A stretch of 64,000 nt of DNA. Source: Brasenia schreberi (lineage: Eukaryota; Streptophyta; Magnoliopsida; Nymphaeales; Cabombaceae). This document shows positions 50,090 through 61,430 of this stretch, one piece after another. Each line of letters begins with the position of its first letter. The first letter of the stretch is position 1. Made by a program: the position numbers and the translations under genes. The notes beneath the pieces are model-generated. The model ran no database searches. It saw nothing but the letters and a program-made list of their open reading frames with translations, and had not been told where the DNA came from. The stretch is from NCBI GenBank assembly GCA_036023115.1, contig JAYKKT010000090.1:30855001-30919000 (forward strand), given 5' to 3'.

Positions 50090-51111
50090 ACACTATAACA
50101 CGCCAATATATGACACTTATAGTGTATAAGCATGGTTTATTAAGCTTTAAAATATTACTAAAATAGCGTGAAATTGAAATTTCAATAGATGATCAAATTT
50201 ATGAGGAGGACAATTCAACTCGATAATTTTCCCTCAATTAGGTTGGATTAGATCATTGTTCAGATGCCCTTTTTACTATCCACATGTTCTTTTTTTTAAT
50301 ATCTAAATTATCTCTAGTCACTTTTCACTCTCCTCTCCCACTCAATTCAAGCAAGGTCTCTCTTTTACTGGATCTCTTCACTCAAGCAGCTGACATTTCA
50401 TTAATTTTTAGTATTGTTTACTTCTTTGAAGCTGGACGACCGTACTCTTATGAATCTCGCCAAAGAAAAGAAAAGAAGAAAGAAGAACCATACAACAAAA
50501 ATAAAATCAATACCAAGAAAATGAAGAAGGAAACCAAGAAATATACGAGTGTATTTTTATGAACATTGTGTGAAACAAGAAGACACATGATTGAGCCGTG
50601 TCCCCTACCAATAGAGAAGCGTGTCTCCCTTGTAGAGGAAATGTGCATGTACTGTGTCTCGAGTTAGCAACTTGACATCATTTTTTGTTTTGATTGAAGT
50701 CGAAAATGAAATCAATACATCAAATAAACAATAAAAAATATATCAAATCAACAAAATGCCCCACCAAATAACTAAAACCTTATTCGAATTGGCTCTCTTC
50801 TCTCTTTTTCTTCTTTTTTGGATCAGATTTGAATCACAATGGGAAGGTGGATGGTTCGGTATTTTGCATCAGATTGAGCTTTGAGTTGTGAGTCGATTGA
50901 CAATAACGTAAGAACCTACAGAAAAGAAGAGAGAGACAATTCCAGACGCTAAAGGGAATCAGGATAAAAAAATTCCAAGTCAGATCCATGTTCAATTAGG
51001 TTGATTGTTGGATCTAATCCACCATTGGAATTTGAATCCACATGACATTTGGTTTGGAGCAAATGCTAAAGTTTGGATCCAAAAATTTATCTTTGATTTC
51101 TTTTATTTTTC
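50090..51111. other. Intergenic; possible transposon end at 50580-50830
   Basis: The stretch 50580-50830 resembles the end at 44870-45060 in reverse (AAATCAACAAAATGCC; TTCGAATTGGCTC; CTTTTTCTTCTTTTTTGG-like) and shares ATGTGCATGTACTG with 46880. No gene is seen. Confidence 0.35.
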
Positions 51112-51351
51112 TAGGTTTTAGGAGTAAATTCAAAGTCTATTTTGAATGTAAATCGAACGATTGCATTCTTGTTGAATGGATTTTGTTGTGGAAATGGTTT
51201 TATGCTTATTCAAAGAAGAGATGAGATGATACATAGGTTTTAGGAGTAAATCGAAAGTCTATTTTGAATGTAAATTGAACGATTGCATTCTTGTTGAATG
51301 GATTTTGTTGTGGAAATGGTTATATGCTTATTCAAAGAAGAGATGAGATTG

Positions 51352-51394
<43 letters not shown>

Positions 51395-51488
51395 CTATTT
51401 TGAATGTAAATTGAACGATTGCATTCTTGTTGAATGGATTTTGTTGTGGAAATGGTTATATGCTTATTCAAAGAAGAGATGAGATTAT
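51112..51488 (+). repeat. Three-copy tandem repeat, 122-bp unit, with microsatellites
   Basis: Units begin at 51112, 51234 and (lacking its first part) 51393. All share TCTATTTTGAATGTAAAT, GATTGCATTCTTGTTGAATG and TTGTTGTGGAAATGGTT. TA/TG microsatellites lie at the end of units 2 and 3, where unit 3 has lost its first ~22 bases. Unit sequences are nearly identical, so the expansion is recent. Confidence 0.93.
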
Positions 51489-52423
51489 ATATATGTGTGT
51501 GTGTATGCATATGTGTGCACACGTGTGTATGTATTGTTATAAATGAGTTCAGATCGACTTGAAAGTTGAATTTTGGGTCCAAGCATTTGTAGATGGGATT
51601 CTTTTGGCATTTTGACTTAGGTTCTTTCAGATTTTTAGAAGCATAGTGGGAGTTGTTTTCTTGATTTTAAAAGTTTACATGATTATGGTTGATAATATGA
51701 AACTTATAGTTTCTTTGGTTAATGTTTATTCTAGCTGTTATTTTAGAAATTAATGCCATTTGATTTCGTTTGTACTGATAATATAGGCGAAATTAGATAG
51801 TGAATACTTTGAAAGAGCTGGCTACTATATATATATATAAGGATATTGGCTCATATATTGTAAAGAGGATTATGTCATAATCTGCATTTAAGATTTCTTT
51901 TATTTTTTTCTCGATTTGGGAGATAAATTACTAATATGAGAAATGTTTTGAGACTGATTGTTAGACAAACGGCCGAGCAACAATGTCACGACGTAGAAAT
52001 GTTTTTGAGTTTGCTGGAGTTCGTCTCATGGTAGAATACAATTGCAACCAAGAATCTACGTACCAAAGAAATCTACGCTTTCCCAGCTCTAGTTTTCTTC
52101 ATTCACAGGATTCAAACTCTTGATCTTACTTAAGGGGAACAAGTGCAGAACCACTTGGACCAGGACCAACCAAGCGTTGGTAGGTAGGTTTTCAAGACCT
52201 GAATCCGATCTCTTTAAATCTCACCTGCCTTAAATGTGCACTAAATGGGTTAGATCCAAAATACCCTGGTTTATGGTCACAATCACATCAATTTACCCGA
52301 CCCGACTAGGAGACCGAAAAGCTCTCTCTCTCTCTCTCTCTAAACTTTCTCCTCTCTCTCAGAAGTCAGAAACTTCCTCCTTTACCCATCGTCCCCTTTG
52401 TGCTTTCGGGCTCCGTTCATTAT
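51489..52423 (+). promoter_or_regulatory. Upstream region of the Sel1-like gene
   Basis: AT-rich sequence leads to a CT-rich leader (52321-52371) just before the start codon, typical of plant 5' leaders. No TATA box is assigned. Confidence 0.45.
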
Positions 52424-52801
52424 ATGGGCCGCCTAATTCCTTCTGCATCAATTCTCCAACATCAACTCTGCCGAGCGTCACAGGTACCTCTCTCTTCCAA
52501 GATCCGAAAGCCGAAACTCTACGGCGGCAAACTGCCACCTGAGATCCTCCGCTCGTCCACCGCCTCTCCTTCTCCTTCTTCTTCTTCCCCCAAAATTCGC
52601 TCAATCATCGACGCTGCCAAGATGCAGAAAGGTTCAGAGGAGACACAGGAAAGGATCCCTCTCTCCGAAGTCGTCTCTGACTGTGTGAAAAGATGGTTCC
52701 AGGACACACTTCATGAGGCTAAATCGGGCGACTCGGCCATGCAGATTCTGGTGGGTCAGATGTACTTCAGAGGCTACGGTGTCCCCCGCGACGTTCAAAA
52801 G
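52424..52801 (+). CDS. Sel1-like gene exon 1
   Basis: 126 codons, ending DVQK at the donor GTTGGATAG. Phase 0. Confidence 0.9.
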
Positions 52802-53158
52802 GTTGGATAGTTTATGGTTCTTAGGTTTCTTGTCTAAGTGTTGGTGCTGTTTCTTTGTCAATTTGATTGATTTTGGGGCTTCTGGATTGTTGGTGTTATT
52901 GCGTTTGAGGTGCATAGTTGTTGGGTTTTCAGGGGCAGGCATGGTTTGCGAAGGCGTCGAAGAGTCGATCGTCAGCGTGGAAGGTCAGCGACAAGCATCC
53001 AGGTGACAACCACCGTCATTATTCCTTAACGTTGTTTCTTTTTTGAATTTCTTGTTTAAAGGAAGAAGATTTGAGTTTGTTCTTTTCTCGCAATTTGTTG
53101 TGTAGGTTACAATGCGAGCGACTCGGATTCGGATGAGGAGGTGGTACGAGCGAAGTAG
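52424..53158 (+). CDS. Sel1-like repeat protein, three exons
   Basis: Three exons (52424-52801, 52933-53002, 53106-53158) join in phase to give 166 residues. The N-terminus (MGRLIPSASILQHQL) is Ser/basic-rich and could be a targeting sequence. Residues from about 101 form a single Sel1-like repeat (DSAMQILVGQMYFRGYGVPR, then DVQK and, across the intron, GQAWFAKASKS). The end is WKVSDKHPGYNASDSDSDEE. Short single-repeat proteins of this kind are conserved in plants, but I know of no defined function. Sel1 repeats generally hold protein complexes together. The ATG at 52424 is preferred to the in-frame one at 52400 because known homologues, as I recall them, begin MG. Downstream is a ~790-bp gap before a LINE. 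Confidence 0.88.
52933..53002 (+). CDS. Sel1-like gene exon 2
   Basis: Acceptor TTTTCAG ends at 52932 and donor GTGACAA is at 53003. Encodes GQAWFAKASKS...KHP plus one base. Confidence 0.9.
53106..53158 (+). CDS. Sel1-like gene exon 3
   Basis: Acceptor TGTGTAG ends at 53105. Encodes GYNASDSDSDEEVVRAK and a TAG. Confidence 0.9.
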
Positions 53159-53948
53159 GTTGAGGGAAATTCTCGACATGGAGAAGATGTACGCTGGCAT
53201 TGCTATATCTGCTTATGAAGTTTTGATTGCATTTAACTGGTGTACTTATGACTCAGTTTTCATATACTATAGACGACACTTGATAAAAGTTCGAGGTAGA
53301 TATTTGCCGTTTCTACATTAGGTATCCTGCCAGGGTTCTGTCCCGTTCTTCCATTTATCAATAGCTTCATGTTTTTCTTTAAGCTGTGTGCATTGGACGG
53401 CATGTTTCTCCTTTACATTTTGAGGAATAGTTTCTGGTTTTAGAAAAACTTATCCTGTGATAACAGGTATGACTTTGAGATAGGGAAATGATCAGCACAA
53501 GACTTCAAATGATATGCCTGTTCTTAGTTGCAGGGTAGATTGTGATGCCTTTATTTCCTTGTTTGGCACGATGCAGAACAATGCTTAATTGGTTCCATAT
53601 GATACAGAGTAATTTAGACTTATATTTTCTATTTAAGACATAGTGTTAATGAAATCTTTTTTCTGTAGAGGGCTTCTAAGAAGGAATTTCATGAGAGTCT
53701 ATTTTAAGGACAACAATCAAGTGGGAAGGTGAAAAAGAAAACGGAAGAATATCCCAAAAAATAGCTTAAAGGCCTCAAAATTCTGGCATTATACTCCATG
53801 TATGGTAACCAAAATTTTAGAAAATCGCAACTTAATCCTTTGATTCTTTGTACCACATGTTTCGTCGTTTCCATAACTGTTTCTTCTGATCCAAAAAGTG
53901 AGTACTTCATAAGGTACATTGAAATATTCGAAACTGAAAAATATAAAA
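53159..53948 (+). other. 3' flank of the Sel1-like gene
   Basis: Presumably 3' UTR followed by intergenic sequence. No further exon or gene is seen. Confidence 0.45.
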
Positions 53949-54052
53949 TAAGGAGAGGAATATGAGCATTGCTTTGTAGTGAAAAACTATGATTCAGAGG
54001 GTTGTGTTAGGCTTCTGACAGCCAGCGTAAAACTTCGTCTGATTTTTATAAC

Positions 54053-55482
54053 ATGGATTACAAAAATTATGAGTATTGCTTTGGGGCGTCCCCGCCTAGC
54101 GACGTGCAGCAGAGCCCGAATGCAGTAAGAAGTAAGCAAGGGCCACTACATTTTCGCCCGAATGTAGTGAATCAATTGCAGAGAGGGTTCCCACATCATG
54201 GATGTGTGTGGGTAAAGAAGTTAGGCCCGCTACATTGTCGCCCGAATGTAGTGAAAAATCTTCAGAGAGGGTCTCCGCATTTTGATTATGGACGGATGCG
54301 GGGGGTAAGGAAGCTAGTCCTAGATAATAAGATTCGTATTGGTTCTTGGAATATCGGAACATTATCGGGTAAGCTAATGGAGGTGGTAGATACTATGATT
54401 CGGAGAAGGATTCATATTCTATGTTTACAAGAGACAAAATGGGTTGGAGAAAACGCAAGGGAGATAGATGATACAGGTTTTAAATTATGGTACTCAGGTA
54501 AAGAAAAGGCTCGAAATGAGTTGGTATTATCATAAATAAAGATTTAAAGGAGAGTATAGTAGAAATACAACGATATGGTGACCGAATCATGATGTTGAAA
54601 TTAGTGTTAGGAGCAGAGGTTTTGAATTTAGTTTTACGCACCCGAAGTAGGACTAGAAGATAGTATAAAGACTGTTTTTTGGGAAGAGTTAGATAAGGTG
54701 TTTCAAAAGATTCCACAAAGGGAGTTGATTTGTTTAGGAGGAGATTTAAATGAACATGTCGGTAAAGAGGCATTAGGATATCAAGGGATTCATGAAAACT
54801 TTGGTTTTGAGGATATAAACGAGGAAGGTAGGGAGATTTTAAATTTTGCTATGGCATTTGATCTCTTTATAGTCAATACAATCTTAAAAAAACGAGATGA
54901 ACATTTAATTACTTATAAGAGTGGCTTATCACAAACACAAATTGATTACTTTATTTGTAGAAAAAAAGATAGAGCGTGTTGTAAAGATTGTAAGGTAATT
55001 CCAGGAGAAAGCTTAACCACCCAACATTGACTTTTAGTTATGGATTTACAAATAAAAAATGGACAAAGAAGAAAAGAGTGCATCGAGTTATTCGGACTAA
55101 ATGGTGGAACCTCAAAAGCGAGAAAGAAGATATATTTAAACAGAAAGTCCTTCAAGGAGATGTTTGGAATTATGCTGGCACACCCTGTGATATGTGGAAC
55201 AATATGGCTATACATATTAGGAAAGTGGCGAAAGATGTGTTAGGGGTATCTAAGGGAGGTGTACCGGCACAAAAAGAAGCTTGGTGGTGGAGTGAAGTAG
55301 TACAAAATAAAATCAAGGCAAAGAGGGCATGTTACAAATTACATTATGCTAAGAAAACTAGTGAAACTTTAAAAGCTTATAAGAAAGCAAAGAAGGAAGC
55401 GAAAAAGCAAAAGCTAAGATTTGGGAGGACTTATATAAAAAACTCAACTCAAAAGAGGGTGAAAGAGATATTTTTAGGATAG
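54053..55482 (+). pseudogene. LINE copy 4 endonuclease region
   Basis: It carries the duplicated 5' hairpin module, IRIGSWNIGTL, CLQETKWVGENA, and (after a one-base deletion near 54518) CLGGDLNEHVG and TQIDYF. The frame shifts again near 55028 before AKKTSETLKAYKKAKKEAKK. The DLN catalytic Asp, lost in copy 2, is present here. Confidence 0.88.
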
Positions 55483-55582
55483 CTAGGGCTAGAGATAAGA
55501 AAACTAAAGATCTTAATTATGTTAGATGCATAAAAGACTAGGATGAAAAAATTCTAGTGGCAAATGATGATATACGAAATAG

Positions 55583-57163
55583 GTGGAAAACTATTTTTAT
55601 AATCTTTTTAATGAAAATAAAGATGTTAGTATTAGTTTAGGAGATTTAGCCAAGTCAGAAAAGTATATAAACCACAATTTCTATCGATGTATTCAAAAGA
55701 ATGAAGTCAAAGAGGCTCTTAAACATATGAAGGGTGGTAAATCGGTAGGACCAGATAATATTCCTATAGAAGTTTGGAAAATACTAGGAGAAATAGGAAT
55801 CACTTGGCTCACAAGACTATTTAATGAAATATGGAAATACCAAAAGATGCCCGAGGAATGGAGAGCAAGTACACTTATACCCATATATAAGAACAAGGGA
55901 GACATTCAAAATTGTGCGAATTATTGAGGTATCAAGTTAATGAGCCATACTATGAAATTATGGGAAAGAATTATCGAACATAGGTTAAGACAAATATCAA
56001 GTACAACAGAGAACCAATTTGGATTCATGTCAGGTAGATCTACTATTGAAGCTATTCACCTTTTGAGACGTCTTATGGAACATTTTAGAGCAAAAAAGAA
56101 AGACCTTCACATGATATGTATTGATCTAGAAAAAGCTTATGATAGGGTACCGAAGGAGGTTCTTTGGAGAATTTTGGAAAAAAGAGGTATCCCATTGACA
56201 TATATTAACCTTATAAGAGACATGTATGATGGTGCAAAAACATGTGTGAGGACTCACGAAGGAACGACAAACTTCTTTGAAGTTAATATTGGGTTACATC
56301 AAGGATCAACTTTAAGTCCATACTTATTTATAATGGTGATGGATGAGTTAACAAAACATATTCAAGATGAAGTACCTTGGTGTATGTTATTTGCAGATGA
56401 CATTGTATTAGTGGAGGAGTCTAAGGAAAAAGTTAATAGAAAATTGGAACTATGGAGAGAAACATTAGAAAGCAAAGGCCTCCGACTTAGTAGAACAAAG
56501 ACAGAATATATGGAATGTAAGTTTGATCATTTGGTTACTTCAGAGGACATACAAATTAAAATTGACACACATTGCATTCCACAAAAGGAAAGTTTTAAAT
56601 ACCTAGGGTCAATTTTTTAGAGTGATGGAAGAATTGATGGAGATGTTACACATAGAATTAATGCTGGTTGGTTAAAATGGAAAGGAGCATCAGGTATTCT
56701 TTGTGATAAGAAGATACCATTAAAATTAAAAGGTAAATATTATAGAGCAACAATTAGGCCTGCCATGTTTTATGGTTTTGAGTGTTGGGCAGTTAATCAT
56801 CAACATGTACAAAAGATGTCTGTGACAGAAATGAAGATGTTGAGATGAATGAGTGGTCATAGAAGAAAAGACCGTATACATAATGAGGTTATTAGAAACA
56901 AATTAGGAGTGGCACCAATAGAGGATAAAATGAGAGAACATCGTTTAAGATGGTTTGGACATATAGAAAGAAGATCAAAAGAAGAACCTGTAAGAAGGTT
57001 AAAAAAACTAAATTTGGAAAGTATTAAAAGAGGTAGAGGACGACCACAAAAGTGTTGGAAAGAAACAATAAAGAATGATCTAGCTTATTGGGAGTTAACT
57101 GCTAACATGGCACACGATAGGTATCTGTGGAAACAAAGAATCCATGTAGCCGACCCCGTCTAG
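55583..57163 (+). pseudogene. LINE copy 4 reverse transcriptase region
   Basis: The frame is interrupted by a stop at 55925, then open to 56620, a stop (TAG) at about 56618 in IF(stop)SDG, and a further stop near 56847. Motif A reads [12 protein letters not shown], with motifs B and C intact. Otherwise equal in content to copy 2. Confidence 0.88.
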
Positions 57164-57210
57164 TATGGGAAAAGGTTTAGTTGTTGTTGTTGTAAGGAGA
57201 GGAATATGAG

Positions 57211-58049
57211 GATTGAATATCCTTCAACCTAGTACTGGCAATTGTTCAAGACATCCCTACAGAAAGGAAAATAAAAGAAGATCTTTAGGCTGACAACAGG
57301 CAGCATAAAGTTTGGAACCTTGGAACAGTGGAGGCTTGAAATTTCTCAGATGATTCCGATTAGTAAGTTATGCTTTATAAAGCATTTCTTTAGATTGAGG
57401 TCTCCAATTTTATATATTTCCCTTGGTGCAATAAAACTGGGAATGACATATGAAATCCAGCATTGTAAACTCGAATACCATGTATTTGGTAATTGGTATC
57501 ACTAGTGGTTTTGTTTCTTTATTTAGATTTTAGAAAAATCAAGTTTCTCCAGTAGCCAGAAATGTGGCAATTTTTCGTGAGGTCCTTTTTGGCACTTTGT
57601 CACTAGCTGAAGGCAGGAAAAGACAAATTGATTTGGTAACTGACTTACGTAGAATGGAATGTGTTCACCACACAGACCTGTTGATCAACTAGAAAGGAAT
57701 CAGGAATAAACAAGTTCTGGGTTTAAATTTCAACCTGGGCATATGAGAACTCTCGTCAAATTTGAATGAAGTGTACGACTCCATGTAAAGTATTCATTCA
57801 GATTTGAGAATATTGAACCTATTACATCTTCCTAGATGTGGATAAGCTCCACTGAACCGGAGTATGTGAGTAGAATATCATTCTCCTGCAAATACCTCAA
57901 AAAAATTCCCAAGAAAAGAAATGTATTCTTAAGAAGAATCACCTCTCTTTGAAAACTTAAACATCTGACTTGAAGGTGTTCTAGGAAAACTTTAAAATGT
58001 GAGCCTTTAAATGGGAAGATCTAAACTTGTGAGAGGCTTTTGGAGTTTT
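57211..58049. other. Intergenic, no supported gene
   Basis: No coding region or repeat family is recognised, only short frames. Confidence 0.45.
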
Positions 58050-58870
58050 AAAATGAATATGGTGGTAAATTGTAAAATAGAAAGAATGCAATGTTAAAAA
58101 GAGATGTTGGGACGTGTCTCTTGCACTGAGCAAGAGAGCTGCCTTAACATTTTTTCTTGTTGGCATGGAAGTGAGAAGAGAGAAGAAGAAAGGAAGGACA
58201 GAGAGGGGTTGTGCATGTATAATCCCTCTCCCTTCCTTGGTTTTCATTTTATAGGATAAAAGGTGTTCTTGAGTGGGATATGATTTGCACGTCCGAGGAG
58301 AAGAGATACATCATCAATCCCTTACACCCTCCTCAAGATAAAGATTGACAAAACAAGTCTTAGTCGATGGTCTCCAACAATATTTTCTTCATGGTTCAAA
58401 TGAATACCAGGAATTATATATAAAATAATCATTAGAAATTTGACAGTGCAAAAACTTAGGCAAAACCATTGAAGACACCCATTGCCTTCATTGTTTTCTA
58501 GAGTTCTAACAATTGAAGGTAAGGAGAAGACACACTAATCCAAACCTTCTGCAATTTCCAACACCTTGCATTTGCCTTAATGAAGGAGAACTCCATAAAG
58601 CAAAGGAAAAGCTCATAAAAACCACCAGAAAATCCCCAAACTGCATAAGGCTTCTGCACCAGTCTTCAAGAACGACCAAGGAATGGAGGGGGATAATACC
58701 TGCACAACCTCTTCCTATCATTCCTTTGTTCTTTTCTTCTCTCTTCTCACTGTCATGCTATTAAGATGAAACCTTGAGCCAACTCCCTTGCTGAATGCAA
58801 GAGAAGCCATCCCAGCCTCATTTTTTAACGTTGCATTCTTCCTATTTTACAATCTATGGACATAGTTAGT
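58050..58870. repeat. Long inverted repeat, ~185-bp arms
   Basis: The left arm (about 58056-58240) and right arm (about 58677-58860, reversed) share TGTAAAATAG-AAGAATGCAA, CTCTTGCA, GTGAGAAGAGAGAAGAA and TATCCCCCTCCATTCCTTGG-like segments. The left arm lies in a minus-strand LTR-like stretch ending near 58323, with a CCTATAAAATG TATA box and a polypurine-tract-like CCCTCCTCAAGAT beyond. The loop is about 435 bp. Confidence 0.7.
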
Positions 58871-59642
58871 TCTTCTCGTTTACAGACTTTCACTTTTAAA
58901 GTTTTTTCATTATTATATTTTTTTGAATTTTCAAAAAGAGATTTTCCTTTATAAGAATAAATCTCTTTTATCAAAAAGTTTTCAAGGTGCTTACGCCTTC
59001 TGAATTGTGTGGTATAATCTATTTCGTCTTTTTAAGCAGTATATAAGCTGGGGTTCATGGTCTGTTTTGGTTCTGTTTTAGACTCAACCTCAAACTAGAC
59101 CAATACAATCGGCTCCTTTCTGGAGAGCAAACCAAACCATTGGTTCGAGTTTGGTTTGGTTATAAACCATGGTCCATTATGTTTTTATATGCTATAAAAA
59201 CATAGTAGTACAACAATCGAAAGTTCAACAACAAGAGAATTGAAAATCAAATTTCTAAATGATCATATTGTGAGAAGGTCGTATATGATCAGCAACTTTG
59301 TTAAGTTCAGGCATGTATGAGTTACCAACACAGATACACCAAAATATACAAATCTTAGTCGTCAAAAAAGAACCCCTATGGAAAAGAAAGAATTAGAAAG
59401 TATGACCCCCAAGCATAATAGTAACTACAAAAACATAAGTATGATTCGTTGTTCCTAAGCTTAATTTTGTTAACAAAATTTGATTTGAAAGGTGCACTCA
59501 TAATATGCAGATGTCTCACATGTATGTTCGATTCAGCTATCCATGGAAGGAATGAGACAAGATTCATGTGAAAGAGGGAAGAGAAGAAGAGGTGAGAGTG
59601 GAAAACCCATAGAGAGAGTGCAGAGACCCAAAAGGAAAACAT

Positions 59643-59822
59643 ACACTCCACATATCAAGTGGTTTTCCGTAGGTCAACTTTTATTGTTATCAAGAACAAT
59701 GACAGTCCAGAGCTCCTAAAGCTGAACATAAAACACTCCACGTATTAAGTGGTTTCCCGTAGGTCAACTTTTATTGGTATGAAGAATAATGGCAGTCCAG
59801 AGCTCCTAAAGCTGAACATAAA
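59643..59822 (+). repeat. Two-copy tandem repeat, 90-bp unit
   Basis: Units 59643-59732 and 59733-59822 share AGGTCAACTTTTATTG and CAGTCCAGAGCTCCTAAAGC, then TGAACATAAA. About 10 differences. Confidence 0.93.
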
Positions 59823-59891
59823 TCATATGAAAAAAGCTTAACAATGATATTGTTAGGTTATTAATATAGCTCCAAAAACCAAGCCAAAATC

Positions 59892-59981
59892 ATGAGTTAT
59901 TTCAAGAGATTAGCCGACAACTTAGGGCTTATCATTATGAGTTATTTCAAGAGATTAGCCGACAACTTAGGGCTTATCATT
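59892..59981 (+). repeat. Two-copy tandem repeat, 45-bp unit
   Basis: ATGAGTTATTTCAAGAGATT plus the following AGCCGACAACTTAGGGCTTA unit is repeated exactly. A third, diverged unit with its AAGCCAAAAT leader is at 60251-60296. Confidence 0.93.
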
Positions 59982-60084
59982 ATATATATATATACATATA
60001 CATATATATATATATACATATACATTATACATATACATATATATATATATATATATATATGTATATGTATATATATACATATAC

Positions 60085-60126
<42 letters not shown>
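59979..60126. repeat. AT-rich microsatellite
   Basis: ATATAC/ATATAT repeats with several self-complementary stretches. Non-coding: the Ile/Tyr frames in both strands are artefacts. Confidence 0.93.
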
Positions 60127-60296
60127 TGGATTGGTTCAATACTAGTAATATTCATGTTCAGCATCTTTCTGGTATGATTCATCTTTAGCTTTAACAGTTG
60201 TGAACTATCACTGTTCTTGATATACAAGAAAAGTCAAGGTGATAAATCACAAGCCAAAATAATGAGATCTTCCAAGAGATGATGACAACTGAGGGC

Positions 60297-61430
60297 CAGT
60301 GTTGTCTGACGTGTATCGTATCGCGTATCGCTGGGCTCCACGATACGGGTGTATCGTATCGTATCGTACTTTAATATTAAAATAATACAAAAAATATTTA
60401 AAAAATCAAGAAAATTAGTAAAAATCCGAAAAAATCTGGAAAAATCTGATAATTGCTTTAAATTCATATAATGCAAAGTTTAGCACAGATTGAACATTCA
60501 ACATTGAACAATTGCATCCAAAATTACATATTTTGAAGCAAAAAAATGAAATACATTTACATTTTATATATTGTAAATTTGTATCAGGATTATTAACTAA
60601 ATAATCTTCATCTTCTACTTGATAAAGATTCAAAGTTTCTCGTCACCTTCTGCTTTAAAATGAAAATCTTCATCTCCTTCGTGATGTTGTTGCACTTCAA
60701 ATTAATTCATGCAATGTCTTCTTCGGTTAGGAGTGCATTTTCTTCATTATCTTCCATAATCCACTCATCTAATATATCAAAATTAACAAACTACTATCTT
60801 TGTACATGTAGTTGTCATATTTGCTAATTTTCATATGTGAGCAAAACAATGAGCTCAATTTCTTTGATTATTGACTCTATGACACCTCAGTGATGTGATA
60901 TTATTACTTGATGATATCCCTTTTTCTCTTACGACTAGCTTTTTAACTAATGCTTGAGTTTCATTTCTCACTTCACAGACTGAGTTAAGCCTCACACACG
61001 TTGATCATGTTCACTCAATGGAAGTCACGTATGGTGAACCCTAAAATAGTGAAGTTGTGAAATGCCCACTCAATGAACCGAGACAACTAAATGTTTTTAA
61101 TTGTTTGCGATCTCATGAAATTAGAAACTGGTAGCAGAAATATACCTAAAAGTTGGCAACAGAAAGGAAAATGATTTTGTCACAATTTTTATTTGTTTAT
61201 AAATTATTCTTATTCAATAAATAAAATTATAAACCCAAATTACAAGCATAGGGAAGTGAAGAGAGGCGAAGAGAGCCCAGAAACTTGAAAAAAAAATAAA
61301 AAAAATTGAAAAAAAAATTAGAAAAAAATGTTTTTGAAATTTTTTTTTTTTGGGCGTATCGCCCGTATCATACGATATGGGCGATACGGGCATGATACGA
61401 TACGTATACGGTGCGATGCGGATAACACTG
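60297..61430. mobile_element. hAT-like element with CGTATCG subterminal repeats
   Basis: The ends are CAGTGTTGTCTGACGTGTAT and, reversed, CAGTGTTATCCGCATCGCAC, which match in the first seven bases and partly beyond. Both ends are crowded with CGATAC/GTATCG words (left about 60318-60370, right about 61355-61410). The middle is AT-rich. On the minus strand near 60720-60780 an open segment DEWIMEDNEENALLTEED resembles the acidic C-terminal tail of plant hAT transposases. No 8-bp TSD is evident. Confidence 0.6.

Larger units (their letters stand above)
53967..57192 (+). mobile_element. RTE-clade LINE, nearly complete (copy 4)
   Basis: A LINE with the 18-bp TSD TAAGGAGAGGAATATGAG at 53949-53966 and 57193-57210, perfect. 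It lacks the first ~65 bases of copy 2, and its first 30 bases are a patchwork of short LINE-like words (see findings). Open pieces: 54053-54535 and 54698-55030 (endonuclease, with the intact GGDLNEHVG motif), 55027-55482 (linker), 55583-55927, 55940-56620 (RT, including [13 protein letters not shown] and [13 protein letters not shown]) and 56849-57163 (C-terminal tail). At least five frameshifts or stops break it. Confidence 0.94.

Noticed and set aside
59892..60227. Ile/Tyr-rich open frames on both strands
   Set aside because: They come from an AT microsatellite and show no codon bias or domain.
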